DNA from: Lewinellaceae bacterium
GTDB lineage: Bacteria; Bacteroidota; Bacteroidia; Chitinophagales; Saprospiraceae
Direction: 5' to 3'
Length of the DNA: 64,000 nucleotides
Assembly: GCA_020636105.1 (NCBI GenBank)
Contig: JACJYL010000001.1
Coordinates: 2,356,001 to 2,420,000 of the forward strand
Shown here: piece after piece, positions 19,112 to 26,526 of the stretch
Layout: every line of letters begins with the position of its first letter
Position numbering within the stretch: position 1 is the stretch's first letter
Made by a program: the position numbers and the translations under genes
Notes under the pieces: generated by a model
The model's input: only the letters and a program-made list of their open reading frames with translations
Database searches by the model: none
Told to the model about the DNA's origin: nothing

Positions 19112-19600
19112 TCAAAAATCCTTCGGTGGCGGCTGATTATTTCTTCCGCCAGGGAGAATTACTTTGAGGGATTCCGAAACAAACAATTCAAAATTAGCCA
19201 GTTGTGATTCCTTCAACAAAGATTTTACCTGTTCAAAATGCTGTGCCGTAGCTTCAATTTTACGGCGTTCCAGTTGCAATATCGTATCCATAATGGCATT
19301 CGATTCCAAGTCTTTTGAAGTGTCGACAATCGCCTGGAAATAAGGCTCTATCCAGTCACTTTGCTGCCTGTTGATGGATCGCATCAGCTGGCTGTGCCGG
19401 CGGGCTAAATCTTTGAATGCTGCTTGTTGCTCAGGATTTAAATCAAGGAGCTCAACCGCCCGGTGATGGAAGGGTCGGGCTCCTCCTTTCATCGGTGGAG
19501 GAACAGGTGGTTTTGTTAAAAAAAAGAAGGCAAGCATAGCTATGTTTAAAAGGGCCAATATCCCCGCTGCATATTTAAAAAATTGTAGTTGTTTCATCAT
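19112..19600 (-). CDS. Spy/CpxP-like periplasmic protein
   Basis: A 162-residue protein with an N-terminal membrane anchor or signal segment (about 8-30) followed by an all-helical domain. LNPEQQAAFKDLARRHSQLM corresponds to the LTxxQ-type motif of Spy/CpxP and periplasmic heavy-metal-sensor families. Later helices are rich in Glu, Gln and Arg. Such proteins act as periplasmic chaperones or as sensors coupled to an ECF sigma system. Its start overlaps the anti-sigma-like gene by four bases (19597-19600), which fixes the start and indicates translational coupling. Confidence 0.78.
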   Translation of the reverse strand: MMKQLQFFKYAAGILALLNIAMLAFFFLTKPPVPPPMKGGARPFHHRAVELLDLNPEQQAAFKDLARRHSQLMRSINRQQSDWIEPYFQAIVDTSKDLESNAIMDTILQLERRKIEATAQHFEQVKSLLKESQLANFELFVSESLKVILPGGRNNQPPPKDF

Positions 19601-19920
19601 TCATAAGGATTATAATTAGAAATAAGCTGTTGATCAGCAGAGACCTCCACAACCAAATCATCAGTATTCACCTCGTACCTATGAGCATATTGCCGCATAG
19701 CAAATACATTCAACATGAGTAACAGGATAGCTGCTGCTACTGCGATTCTCCATTGAGTTATCGGAATAACTTTAGCTTCCGGCGCATCAATCTGGCTTTC
19801 AATTCTGGCAAATAATTCAGGACTGGGCTGAGCTCGTTTACTCCCTTCCAAACTGCCCAAAACGTCATCCATCCATTTTTCTTTATCTTTTTTCATCATA
19901 GCCATTTTTCTATTAGACAA
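19597..19920 (-). CDS. Small single-pass anti-sigma-like membrane protein
   Basis: A 107-residue protein. Residues 1 to about 50 are cytoplasmic, charged and helical; one transmembrane helix lies at about 62-80 (WRIAVAAAILLLMLNVFAM); the short C-terminal tail is periplasmic. It follows the ECF sigma gene by 3 bp and overlaps the Spy-like gene. By position and topology it is probably the membrane partner that restrains the sigma factor, but the canonical zinc-finger anti-sigma motif (HxxxCxxC) is absent. The role is therefore an inference from context. Confidence 0.65.
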   Translation of the reverse strand: MSNRKMAMMKKDKEKWMDDVLGSLEGSKRAQPSPELFARIESQIDAPEAKVIPITQWRIAVAAAILLLMLNVFAMRQYAHRYEVNTDDLVVEVSADQQLISNYNPYE

Positions 19921-19923
19921 TCC

Positions 19924-20484
19924 CTATTTGATTTTCCTTCGCTCCGGGTAAACTTTTTCTAATTTTTCTCTCAAATTTTTTTTCGCCCGTTGCAATAATG
20001 ATTCAACTGCCTTTAAGTTCATTTCCATAATATCAGCGACTTCCTGCCTTGACAATCCTTCCACGAAACTCAAAATGAAGGCCGTTTTCTGATTGGCAGG
20101 CAGGGAGTTTATGACTTTGAACAAAGTCCTTGCATTTTCTTTTTTTTCCAGTAAAATTCCGGGATGGTCAAAGTCGGGTTCGTCCATTGAAGGGCTGCCA
20201 AAACTCAGGAAGGAAAATCGCTTTTTACTTTTGATATGATTGAGGGAAGTGTTGACGGTGATGCGATAGATCCAGGTGCTTAAAGCTGCTTCCCCCTTAA
20301 ATTTTGAAGCATTGCGGAATATATTGGTAAAGACATCCTGGGTGACTTCCTCGGCATCGGGTACATTTTGCGTATAACTGATAGCGGTATTATAAACCTT
20401 GTCGGAAAACAATTCATACAATTGTCGGAAAGCATCCCGGTCGCCTTTGACTATGGAATTTAGTAATTCTTGTTCTTTTGTCAA
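19924..20484 (-). CDS. ECF-family RNA polymerase sigma factor
   Basis: A 186-residue protein with sigma-70 regions 2 and 4. Region 2 (about 10-75) reads FRQLYELFSDKVYNTAISYT, DAEEVTQDVFTNIFRN and STWIYRITVNTSLNHI. Region 4 (about 120-175) reads LPANQKTAFILSFVEGLSRQEVADIM and VESLLQRAKKNLR. It is the first gene of a sigma / anti-sigma / Spy-like / DUF1566 operon on the minus strand, most likely an envelope-stress regulon that controls its own operon. The 226 bp between its start and the 41-bp repeats should contain its promoter. Confidence 0.92.
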   Translation of the reverse strand: MTKEQELLNSIVKGDRDAFRQLYELFSDKVYNTAISYTQNVPDAEEVTQDVFTNIFRNASKFKGEAALSTWIYRITVNTSLNHIKSKKRFSFLSFGSPSMDEPDFDHPGILLEKKENARTLFKVINSLPANQKTAFILSFVEGLSRQEVADIMEMNLKAVESLLQRAKKNLREKLEKVYPERRKIK

Positions 20485-20710
20485 TTTTTTTTACTTTTCA
20501 ATCCAATCGAATTCAATTACAGCAAACTGCGGGTTAATGAATAACTGTAGCCTTTTGTTATTGGTTGGTTATTGAAAAACAATAATACTAAAAATGTATT
20601 TCTAATTTTATTTACACCACCGCTTTCTTTTTTCTATTTGATGAATTGATTGTGAAGATTTTTCTTACTCAACAGGGGTTCTTTTATTTCATAATCATCA
20701 ATTTTAAGTG

Positions 20711-21146
20711 GCACATAGAATACATAGACCACATAGACAATTAACACATAGGCACATAGAATACATAGACCACATAGACAATTAACACATAGGCACATAG
20801 AATACATAGACCACATAGACAATTAACACATAGGCACATAGAATACATAGACCACATAGACAATTAACACATAGGCACATAGAATACATAGAACACATAG
20901 ACAATTAACACATAGGCACATAGAATACATAGAACACATAGGCAATTAACTCATAGGCACATAGAATACATAGACCACATAGGCAATTAACACATAGGCA
21001 CATAGAATACATAGAACACATAGACAATTAACTCATAGGCACATAGAATACATAGAACACATAGACAATTAACTCATAGGCACATAGAATACATAGAACA
21101 CATAGACAATTAACACATAGGCACATAGAATACATAGGCACATAGG
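20711..21146. repeat. 41-bp tandem repeat array (10.6 copies)
   Basis: A 41-bp unit beginning GCACATAGAATACATAG recurs at 20711, 20752, 20793, 20834, 20875, 20916, 20957, 20998, 21039, 21080 and, truncated, 21121. Copies differ only at a few positions (TAGACCACATAG or TAGAACACATAG, CATAGACAA or CATAGGCAA, TTAACACATA or TTAACTCATA). There are no spacers, so it is not CRISPR. The unit is itself built from the short phrase 'ACATAGA/G'. The length 41 is not a multiple of three and the one open frame across part of it is low-complexity, so it is non-coding. It sits between the sigma-factor gene and the tape-measure fragment. Confidence 0.95.
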
Positions 21147-21201
21147 AGAAGGAAATCAGTGGACCTTCCTGCCAAAATATCTGTTGGTGATTTATTGATT
21201 T

Positions 21202-21708
21202 TTAGCGCCAGTACACGATCAGGTTTTGTTGTATCCAGGAGAGCTTTACAGGGGAGAGACTCCAGGGCAATTGGTCTAGCAAAATATCATAGGGTTTGAT
21301 TGTCACCCTGAGGTCTGTATTGTCTTCATTGAAATTCAATATACCTTCCCGCAGCAGGAAAGTTTCTCTTAAACCGGTAATGGAAGTATTTCCCAAAATA
21401 GTCCAACTGGAAATTACCGCCTCCAGCAAGCCACTACAAAGTTGTTCGAGGTTTTCATCCATTTGAAGCGATACGGTTATGGGAGCATCCAGGGGATAAC
21501 CACACAAGAATTTATTAAATAACAATTTGTCGTCGCCTGGATTTTCATCTTCGCTGACGATAAATTCCAATAGAAGAACAGCCTGCTGCCGGGCCTCATT
21601 ATCAGGAAATTCGCCATTGCTCGTCAAACCCGCCCGTTCGAACAACATCCCCAGGTAGGGCCATAAAAGAACCATTCCTGCATTATGGACATAATAATTT
21701 TCTTCCAT
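21202..21708 (-). CDS. Stand-alone contractile-injection-system tape-measure C-terminal domain
   Basis: A 168-residue protein that matches, end to end, the C-terminal domain of Bacteroidota contractile injection system (CIS) tape-measure proteins: YYVHNAGMVLLWPYLGMLFE near the start, then LLFNKFLCGYPLDAPI, LLEAVISSWTILGNTSITG, LRETFLLREGIL, and DILLDQLPWSLSPVKLSWIQ at the end. Full tape-measure proteins are several times longer and are encoded in large sheath/tube/baseplate clusters; no other CIS gene is in the window. In-frame stops upstream of the ATG show there is no longer version here. It may be a relic or a domesticated domain. It shares an orientation with the NYN gene upstream. Confidence 0.75.
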   Translation of the reverse strand: MEENYYVHNAGMVLLWPYLGMLFERAGLTSNGEFPDNEARQQAVLLLEFIVSEDENPGDDKLLFNKFLCGYPLDAPITVSLQMDENLEQLCSGLLEAVISSWTILGNTSITGLRETFLLREGILNFNEDNTDLRVTIKPYDILLDQLPWSLSPVKLSWIQQNLIVYWR

Positions 21709-21777
21709 TTTTATTTTTTTTTGGCTGGACGGCCTTCCGTTTATTCCGGAAGATTAATCTTCACCAATTACCTCACT

Positions 21778-22557
21778 TCATTTACGTCCGCGCGATTTAG
21801 GTTTAGATTTAGGTTTAGGTTTTTCCTTTTCCTTGATTTTTACGTAGATCAGTTTATACCGGCTTTTTGAACTCTCCCTTTGTTCGATGTCAAATTTGCC
21901 AATAGATTTCATCAATGGAGTCAACTTCTGAAAACCATAGTTCCGGGGGTCAAAATTGGGCTGTTTCTTTTGCAGTAAGCTGCCGACATCTCCCAGGAAG
22001 GCCCATCCGTCGTCGTCGGATAAGTCAGTGATCGTCGTAGCAATTAGGTTGATTTCCCTGGCCGTTATTTTATCCACTGAATCTTTAGGAGCATCCTTTT
22101 CAGATTCAGATTCAGCCTCTTTGGGTTGATTTTTCAGAATTTCGATGTAGATGAATTTGTCGCAGGCCACGATAAAAGGATTGGGGGTCTTTTTTTCTCC
22201 GATCCCGATCACCTGCATGCCGGCTTCCCGGAGTCGGGTGGCCAGTCGGGTAAAATCACTGTCACTGGAAACGATGCAAAAACCGTTCACCTTTTGAGAA
22301 TACAGGATATCCATGGCATCGATGATCATGGCCGAATCCGTGGCATTTTTTCCTTTGGTATAACCATACTGCTGGATGGGCGTAATCGCGTTCTCCAGCA
22401 GCAGGTTTTTCCATTTTGACAACCCCGGGTTCGTCCAGTCGCCATAGATTCTCTTGATGGTTGGATTGCCATATTTGGCAATTTCTTCCATCATCTCTTT
22501 CACATAGGCTGATGGAATATTATCACCATCAATGAGTACTGCCAGGTTGAAATTCAT
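21778..22557 (-). CDS. NYN-domain nuclease-like protein with LOTUS/OST-HTH domain
   Basis: A 259-residue protein. The N-terminal NYN/PIN-like domain (about 1-145) has the acidic residues expected for metal binding: LIDGDNIPSAY, then KNATDSAMIIDAMD and SSDSDFTRLATRLRE. A second domain (about 165-240; INLIATTITDLSDDDGWAFL, DPRNYGFQKLTPLM) resembles the OST-HTH/LOTUS fold that binds structured RNA. The protein ends in a strongly basic Lys-Pro tail (KEKPKPKSKPKSRGRK). This LabA/MARF1-like arrangement suggests RNA cleavage or RNA-guided regulation; the substrate is unknown. Confidence 0.85.
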   Translation of the reverse strand: MNFNLAVLIDGDNIPSAYVKEMMEEIAKYGNPTIKRIYGDWTNPGLSKWKNLLLENAITPIQQYGYTKGKNATDSAMIIDAMDILYSQKVNGFCIVSSDSDFTRLATRLREAGMQVIGIGEKKTPNPFIVACDKFIYIEILKNQPKEAESESEKDAPKDSVDKITAREINLIATTITDLSDDDGWAFLGDVGSLLQKKQPNFDPRNYGFQKLTPLMKSIGKFDIEQRESSKSRYKLIYVKIKEKEKPKPKSKPKSRGRK

Positions 22558-22594
22558 ATCATTTTATTTTGGCACAATAAACCCAAAAAGATGT

Positions 22595-23002
22595 TTACTG
22601 CACTGTCACCGTAAGCGAAACCTGATTGGTCAGGCCGTCGCGATTGGTCACGGTAAAGGTAAATTCGTCGGTTTGCCCGGAAACATTTTCCAGGGTCGTG
22701 GTAAAATCATACTCGTAAGCATCGCCTTCGGATCCCGTCAGGGATTTGTCAAAAACAGAAACAGGTGCCGCACCATCAACAGATTTTGAAATATTGAATT
22801 GTTTCAATACATCCTTGTCCTCAGATTTTGAAGCCGTGATCCCGATGGTCACGCTGCTTCCTCCTGCGAGGGTGGCATCGGCGCTGGTATAAGCCGCTCC
22901 TGTTTTAAAGCTGATCTCCGGAAGTAATCCTTCATCCTTTTCGCATGAAGATATTAATGTTAATCCGCATACCAAAGTGATGAGACAGAATAATTTGTTC
23001 AT
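22595..23002 (-). CDS. Small Ig-like lipoprotein
   Basis: A 135-residue protein with a lipoprotein signal peptide (MNKLFCLITLVCGLTLISSC). The mature part is Thr/Ser/Val-rich and beta-like, ending with a strand pattern FTFTVTNRDGLTNQVSLTVTV as in Ig-like or cadherin-like folds. It lies 31 bp downstream of the TonB-dependent receptor gene, in the same direction, so it is probably the cognate surface lipoprotein or a substrate-related accessory. I do not recognise a specific family. Confidence 0.7.
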   Translation of the reverse strand: MNKLFCLITLVCGLTLISSCEKDEGLLPEISFKTGAAYTSADATLAGGSSVTIGITASKSEDKDVLKQFNISKSVDGAAPVSVFDKSLTGSEGDAYEYDFTTTLENVSGQTDEFTFTVTNRDGLTNQVSLTVTVQ

Positions 23003-23033
23003 AATAAAATAAATTTAGGTTAGAAAAAAAATA

Positions 23034-25055
23034 TTAAGATGAAGTGTGTGCTAATTTTATCCTGCAATAGAGCGAAAAGTTACGCCCGATGTTCAATAAA
23101 CCATAATTTTTAAACCTCGATAAATGATCGTAATAAGCCTTGTTTAGGATATTATTAAAAGCCAGTCCAAAGTTCCAGGTTTTATCCTCCAGCAAAATCT
23201 CAGTGGATATCCCGGCGTTCCAGATGCCATAAGCCGGCGTTTTGATTTCATAAGGTGCCGAATTGCCCTGAGCGAAATTGTATTCCAGGTTGGTAAAAAA
23301 CCGGACCGAAAAATTTTTATCCCTCCCGAGGTCCCCGGACAAGGCGGTAACAAGTTTTTTGGCGGGAATATAAGGCGTAAAGTTCCCATCCGCGGTTTTA
23401 CTCATCATAGCCGAATAATCCAATGCTAAATTAAGGTGCTTTAGTGGTTTGAATTTTAGGGAACATTCCGTTCCGTATTGGGTGGCATTTTGCTGTTTAT
23501 ACCGATACACGGGAAATCCGAACCATTGTTCCGGGGTCGGCGTCAAATAAATGTACCCATTAAAAAAATTGTAAAAGGGGCTAAAAGCCAAATCCAGGTA
23601 ACGGCTTAAAAAATTGAGATAAAAATTAAGCGAAAAGATCTGTTCGTTTTTCAGATGGGGATCGCCTATTTCATAGGTAAAAATGCCTTCATGCAGCCCA
23701 TTGGAGGATAATTCTGCCAGGTTGGCGACCCTCACTCCCGTGGCAAAATTGGCTTTCACATTGAAGTGCTTGTCAGGAAACCAGGTGACACCACTGTATA
23801 AATTGTAATAGTCAGACCATTTTTTAAAAGGCTGAACCTCTTTGCCCGGCCCGTTCACATTCATAGTAAAATAGGTATGAATGAACTTTTCTCCCACGCC
23901 CAGTCCGTTTTCAATGACCAACCCCTCCACGGGATTGCTTTCAAGGTAAACCGAAAGGTTGCTTTCCTGGAGTATGGCATCGGGCACGATTTTCCTGGCA
24001 CCGAAGTTGGTATTGTCTTCGAGGACATTGAGGTTGGAAAAGATCAGCTTGTTCCGGTCATTCAGGCGGTAATGAAATTTGATCAGATTTTGAAGGGTCA
24101 GTAAATGCATGTTCAGACTAATGGCCCCCCCGCCCTCGTTCTCCATGCGTTCATTGGATTGCACCCCAAAATTCACCTCCAGTTTAGACCGTTCGCTGAT
24201 GGAAATTTTATTCTCCGAAGAAAAAATATTGAGGATTACAAGGTGTGCAGGATTTTCATTGAGTCGCCTGCTCCAACGTTTGTCCGCAGTAATAAAGGTA
24301 TAAACGTCATTAAAAATAAACCCGAAACGATTGAAGGAGCTGGAAAAATTATTGGAAGAGGTCCAGTGGTTGCGCTCAAAGCCGAAGGTCGATTTGAGGT
24401 AATACCCGTCAAAGCGGCTATTTAGCACCCTGCTGCTGTTTCCGTCGGAATAATCAGCATGATTTTCTATGGCCCCTCTTATGCGCCACCACCTGTTTCC
24501 TTTCCGGGCCTTGTATCCTGCCTGCAAGGTTCCCCCCAGTGTATTGGAATTAAAATGCACCCCAAAATCCGTTTCCCTCGAGTCCGGAGCCGGCCTTTTT
24601 TCTTCGATTAAATTGACGATGCCTCCAATGGCTTCGGTCCCGTAAAGGATGCCAATAGGTCCTTTGATGAGCTCAACTTTCGAGAGTCCAAAGGAGGAGA
24701 GTCCCAGGCCATGTTCTTCCTGCCATTGCTGGTTGTCAAATTTCAGCCCTGCCAGTAAAACCAATATCCTGTTTCCATAGAGGCCTCTGATCACCGGTTT
24801 GGAGATGGCGATCCCGCTGGTGAGCATACTCACCCCAGGGGTTTTTGATAACAATTCGGTTAAATTATAACTGCCGTATCGATTGGCGACTTCAATCTTG
24901 AGGGGTTCAATGTTAAGTGAGGTCTCGGAAGGTGTATTTTCCAAATAGGCGCTGATGACGACTTCCTGTAATTCATTGAAGAGTAAACTATCCACCACTT
25001 GTCCGTAAGCAACAAATACACAACATAAAACAAAAACCGTTAAATACCACTTCAT
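23034..25055 (-). CDS. TonB-dependent outer membrane receptor
   Basis: About 673 residues with a signal peptide (MKWYLTVFVLCCVFVAYGQ). A TonB-box-like stretch LQEVVISAY is followed by the plug domain (about 45-150; LLSKTPGVSMLTSGIAISKPV, RGLYGNRILVLLAG, VELIKGPIGILYGTEAIGGIV) and a 22-strand-type barrel ending in an aromatic strand (LYCRIKLA). It lacks the carboxypeptidase-like N-terminal domain of SusC proteins, so it resembles receptors for iron chelates, vitamins or metals. No regulator or SusD partner lies next to it; the lipoprotein 22595-23002 follows. Confidence 0.88.
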   Translation of the reverse strand: MKWYLTVFVLCCVFVAYGQVVDSLLFNELQEVVISAYLENTPSETSLNIEPLKIEVANRYGSYNLTELLSKTPGVSMLTSGIAISKPVIRGLYGNRILVLLAGLKFDNQQWQEEHGLGLSSFGLSKVELIKGPIGILYGTEAIGGIVNLIEEKRPAPDSRETDFGVHFNSNTLGGTLQAGYKARKGNRWWRIRGAIENHADYSDGNSSRVLNSRFDGYYLKSTFGFERNHWTSSNNFSSSFNRFGFIFNDVYTFITADKRWSRRLNENPAHLVILNIFSSENKISISERSKLEVNFGVQSNERMENEGGGAISLNMHLLTLQNLIKFHYRLNDRNKLIFSNLNVLEDNTNFGARKIVPDAILQESNLSVYLESNPVEGLVIENGLGVGEKFIHTYFTMNVNGPGKEVQPFKKWSDYYNLYSGVTWFPDKHFNVKANFATGVRVANLAELSSNGLHEGIFTYEIGDPHLKNEQIFSLNFYLNFLSRYLDLAFSPFYNFFNGYIYLTPTPEQWFGFPVYRYKQQNATQYGTECSLKFKPLKHLNLALDYSAMMSKTADGNFTPYIPAKKLVTALSGDLGRDKNFSVRFFTNLEYNFAQGNSAPYEIKTPAYGIWNAGISTEILLEDKTWNFGLAFNNILNKAYYDHLSRFKNYGLLNIGRNFSLYCRIKLAHTSS

Positions 25056-25230
25056 TGGCAACCTTTAAAATCTGTCTTTTGAAAAACCAACCGGTTGACG
25101 ATATGACAAAAGATCATTTAAAAGCTGCAAATTACAAACATCCAGCATTTTTAAAAATAGTGATTGGTTGGTATCCGGTAAAAGGGGCCGTTTTGGTGGT
25201 TTTTTATTTTAAAAATGAGCTTAGGGAAAT

Positions 25231-25272
25231 GTTGAACCTACCTGCCTGTTGACACAGGCGGGTAGGTTCAAC
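25231..25272. terminator. Strong 19-bp stem hairpin
   Basis: Left arm 25231-25249 (GTTGAACCTACCTGCCTGT) and right arm 25254-25272 are reverse complements except for one G-U-compatible position, with a 4-base loop. The hairpin lies downstream of the YceI gene stop (25337) and upstream of the receptor start (25055), both on the minus strand. A T-rich stretch follows on the minus strand only after about 30 bases, so it may stop transcription or protect the mRNA 3' end. Related GC-rich CCTGCC/GGCAGG phrases recur at 29480-29557. Confidence 0.6.
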
Positions 25273-25336
25273 AACGATAAAACACTAATTTCCAATGATT
25301 TACAAGGTTAAAATATAGATTTGTGTCTATCGCTCC

Positions 25337-26281
25337 TTAGTTGTTTTTTGCCAGCACAAAATCAAAGACCACGGTCACTTCATCCCCGACCTTAATAGTG
25401 CCCAGCATCATGACCGGCGGCTCCATTTTAAAATCGGTCATTTTTATTTTTTTGGAAACAGATAATTGTAAATCACCATTCGCCAACTCTTTTCCACGTG
25501 CTGAAATCGAAACAGCTTTTGTCGTACCCGCCATGGATAGATTTCCGGACGTTTCAATAGTAACGTTTTTCGCATTGTCAATTTTTACCTGGGCACTGCT
25601 GAAACTGTAGACGATGTTAGGATTTTTATCCGAATTAAAGGTTTCATAGGTTTTGTCGTCCATCTTTTTGCCTTCCTTACTTTTGATACCGGTCACGGCC
25701 ATTTTGATCTCTACATCTTTTAAGGCTGTCAGTTCATTCCCAGTCAACTGGAATTTACCTTTTCCTTCCGCTTTGGTAATTTTTGATTCCCATGCATGCA
25801 AGGTCGAGGTCCCTTCGATAAGGGCCTTGTTGGCTTTAAAAGTAAAATTTGTGGTTTGCTGAATCGGGGCAGTTTCCGCAGGTGGGGCCGGTTTATCCAC
25901 TTTGGCTGGTGCCGGAGGTGGCGTCACAACGTGTACCGGTTCCGTTTTTACAGGTGCTTCAACAGGCGTTGGCTTGGATTCCACTGGAGCGGAGGGCGGC
26001 TTGACGGTCCCTCCTTTTTGGGGCTCTTTTTTGGTTGTCACCGCGGCAGGTTGTGTTATCTTTTCTGTTTGGGGAGCTGCTTGCTCGGCAATGGGTGCGG
26101 GTTCCTCGATTTCGGGTGCCGGTTCCTCGGTAATAGGTGCAGGCATTATTGTATCCACAGCCTCTGTTTCATCCACGGAAGCTGTTTTGTTATCAGAAGA
26201 AGCGTTGCACTGCGTAAAGAAAAGAACAATCGAAAATAAAAGGACAACTGTAGAAGCTATTGAGAATAATCTTTTTTCCAT
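25337..26281 (-). CDS. YceI-domain lipoprotein with Pro-rich linker
   Basis: A 314-residue protein. A lipoprotein signal (ending FFTQC) is followed by an acidic segment, then a long Pro/Glu/Ala/Thr linker (about 45-145, many APxxEEPAP phrases), and a YceI domain (about 148-312; FKANKALIEGTSTLHAWESK, KMDDKTYETFNSDKNPNI, SGNLSMAGTTKAVSI, ending VTVVFDFVLA). YceI folds are lipocalin-like and bind isoprenoid-type lipids in known cases. The linker probably lets a membrane-anchored domain reach across the envelope. It is transcribed alone. Confidence 0.88.
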   Translation of the reverse strand: MEKRLFSIASTVVLLFSIVLFFTQCNASSDNKTASVDETEAVDTIMPAPITEEPAPEIEEPAPIAEQAAPQTEKITQPAAVTTKKEPQKGGTVKPPSAPVESKPTPVEAPVKTEPVHVVTPPPAPAKVDKPAPPAETAPIQQTTNFTFKANKALIEGTSTLHAWESKITKAEGKGKFQLTGNELTALKDVEIKMAVTGIKSKEGKKMDDKTYETFNSDKNPNIVYSFSSAQVKIDNAKNVTIETSGNLSMAGTTKAVSISARGKELANGDLQLSVSKKIKMTDFKMEPPVMMLGTIKVGDEVTVVFDFVLAKNN

Positions 26282-26526
26282 TGGAGATTTTTTTTATGAT
26301 AAAATAGGGCATTACCGTATCAATAAATCAGTTTTGTCCTGAGAAAATATAAGGGTAGTACGATTAAGAGCACTCCTTTATTGCATAAACTGTTGACAGG
26401 TTGTAATATAATTAAAATAACCTTGTTTTATGAAAAATTCAATGGGCATTTTCCAACAATGACATTTTCATGGATAGCCCCACCATTTTTTTTTCGGGTA
26501 ATATTTCAATCCGGGGTTTCATATTC

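Noticed and set aside
20634..20822. Open frame (62 codons) on the minus strand across the first repeats, rich in Cys/Val/Tyr
   Set aside because: It is a translation of the 41-bp tandem repeat, low in complexity, and the period is not a multiple of three.
20711..21146. CRISPR array
   Set aside because: The 41-bp units are contiguous with no spacers, and no cas genes are present.
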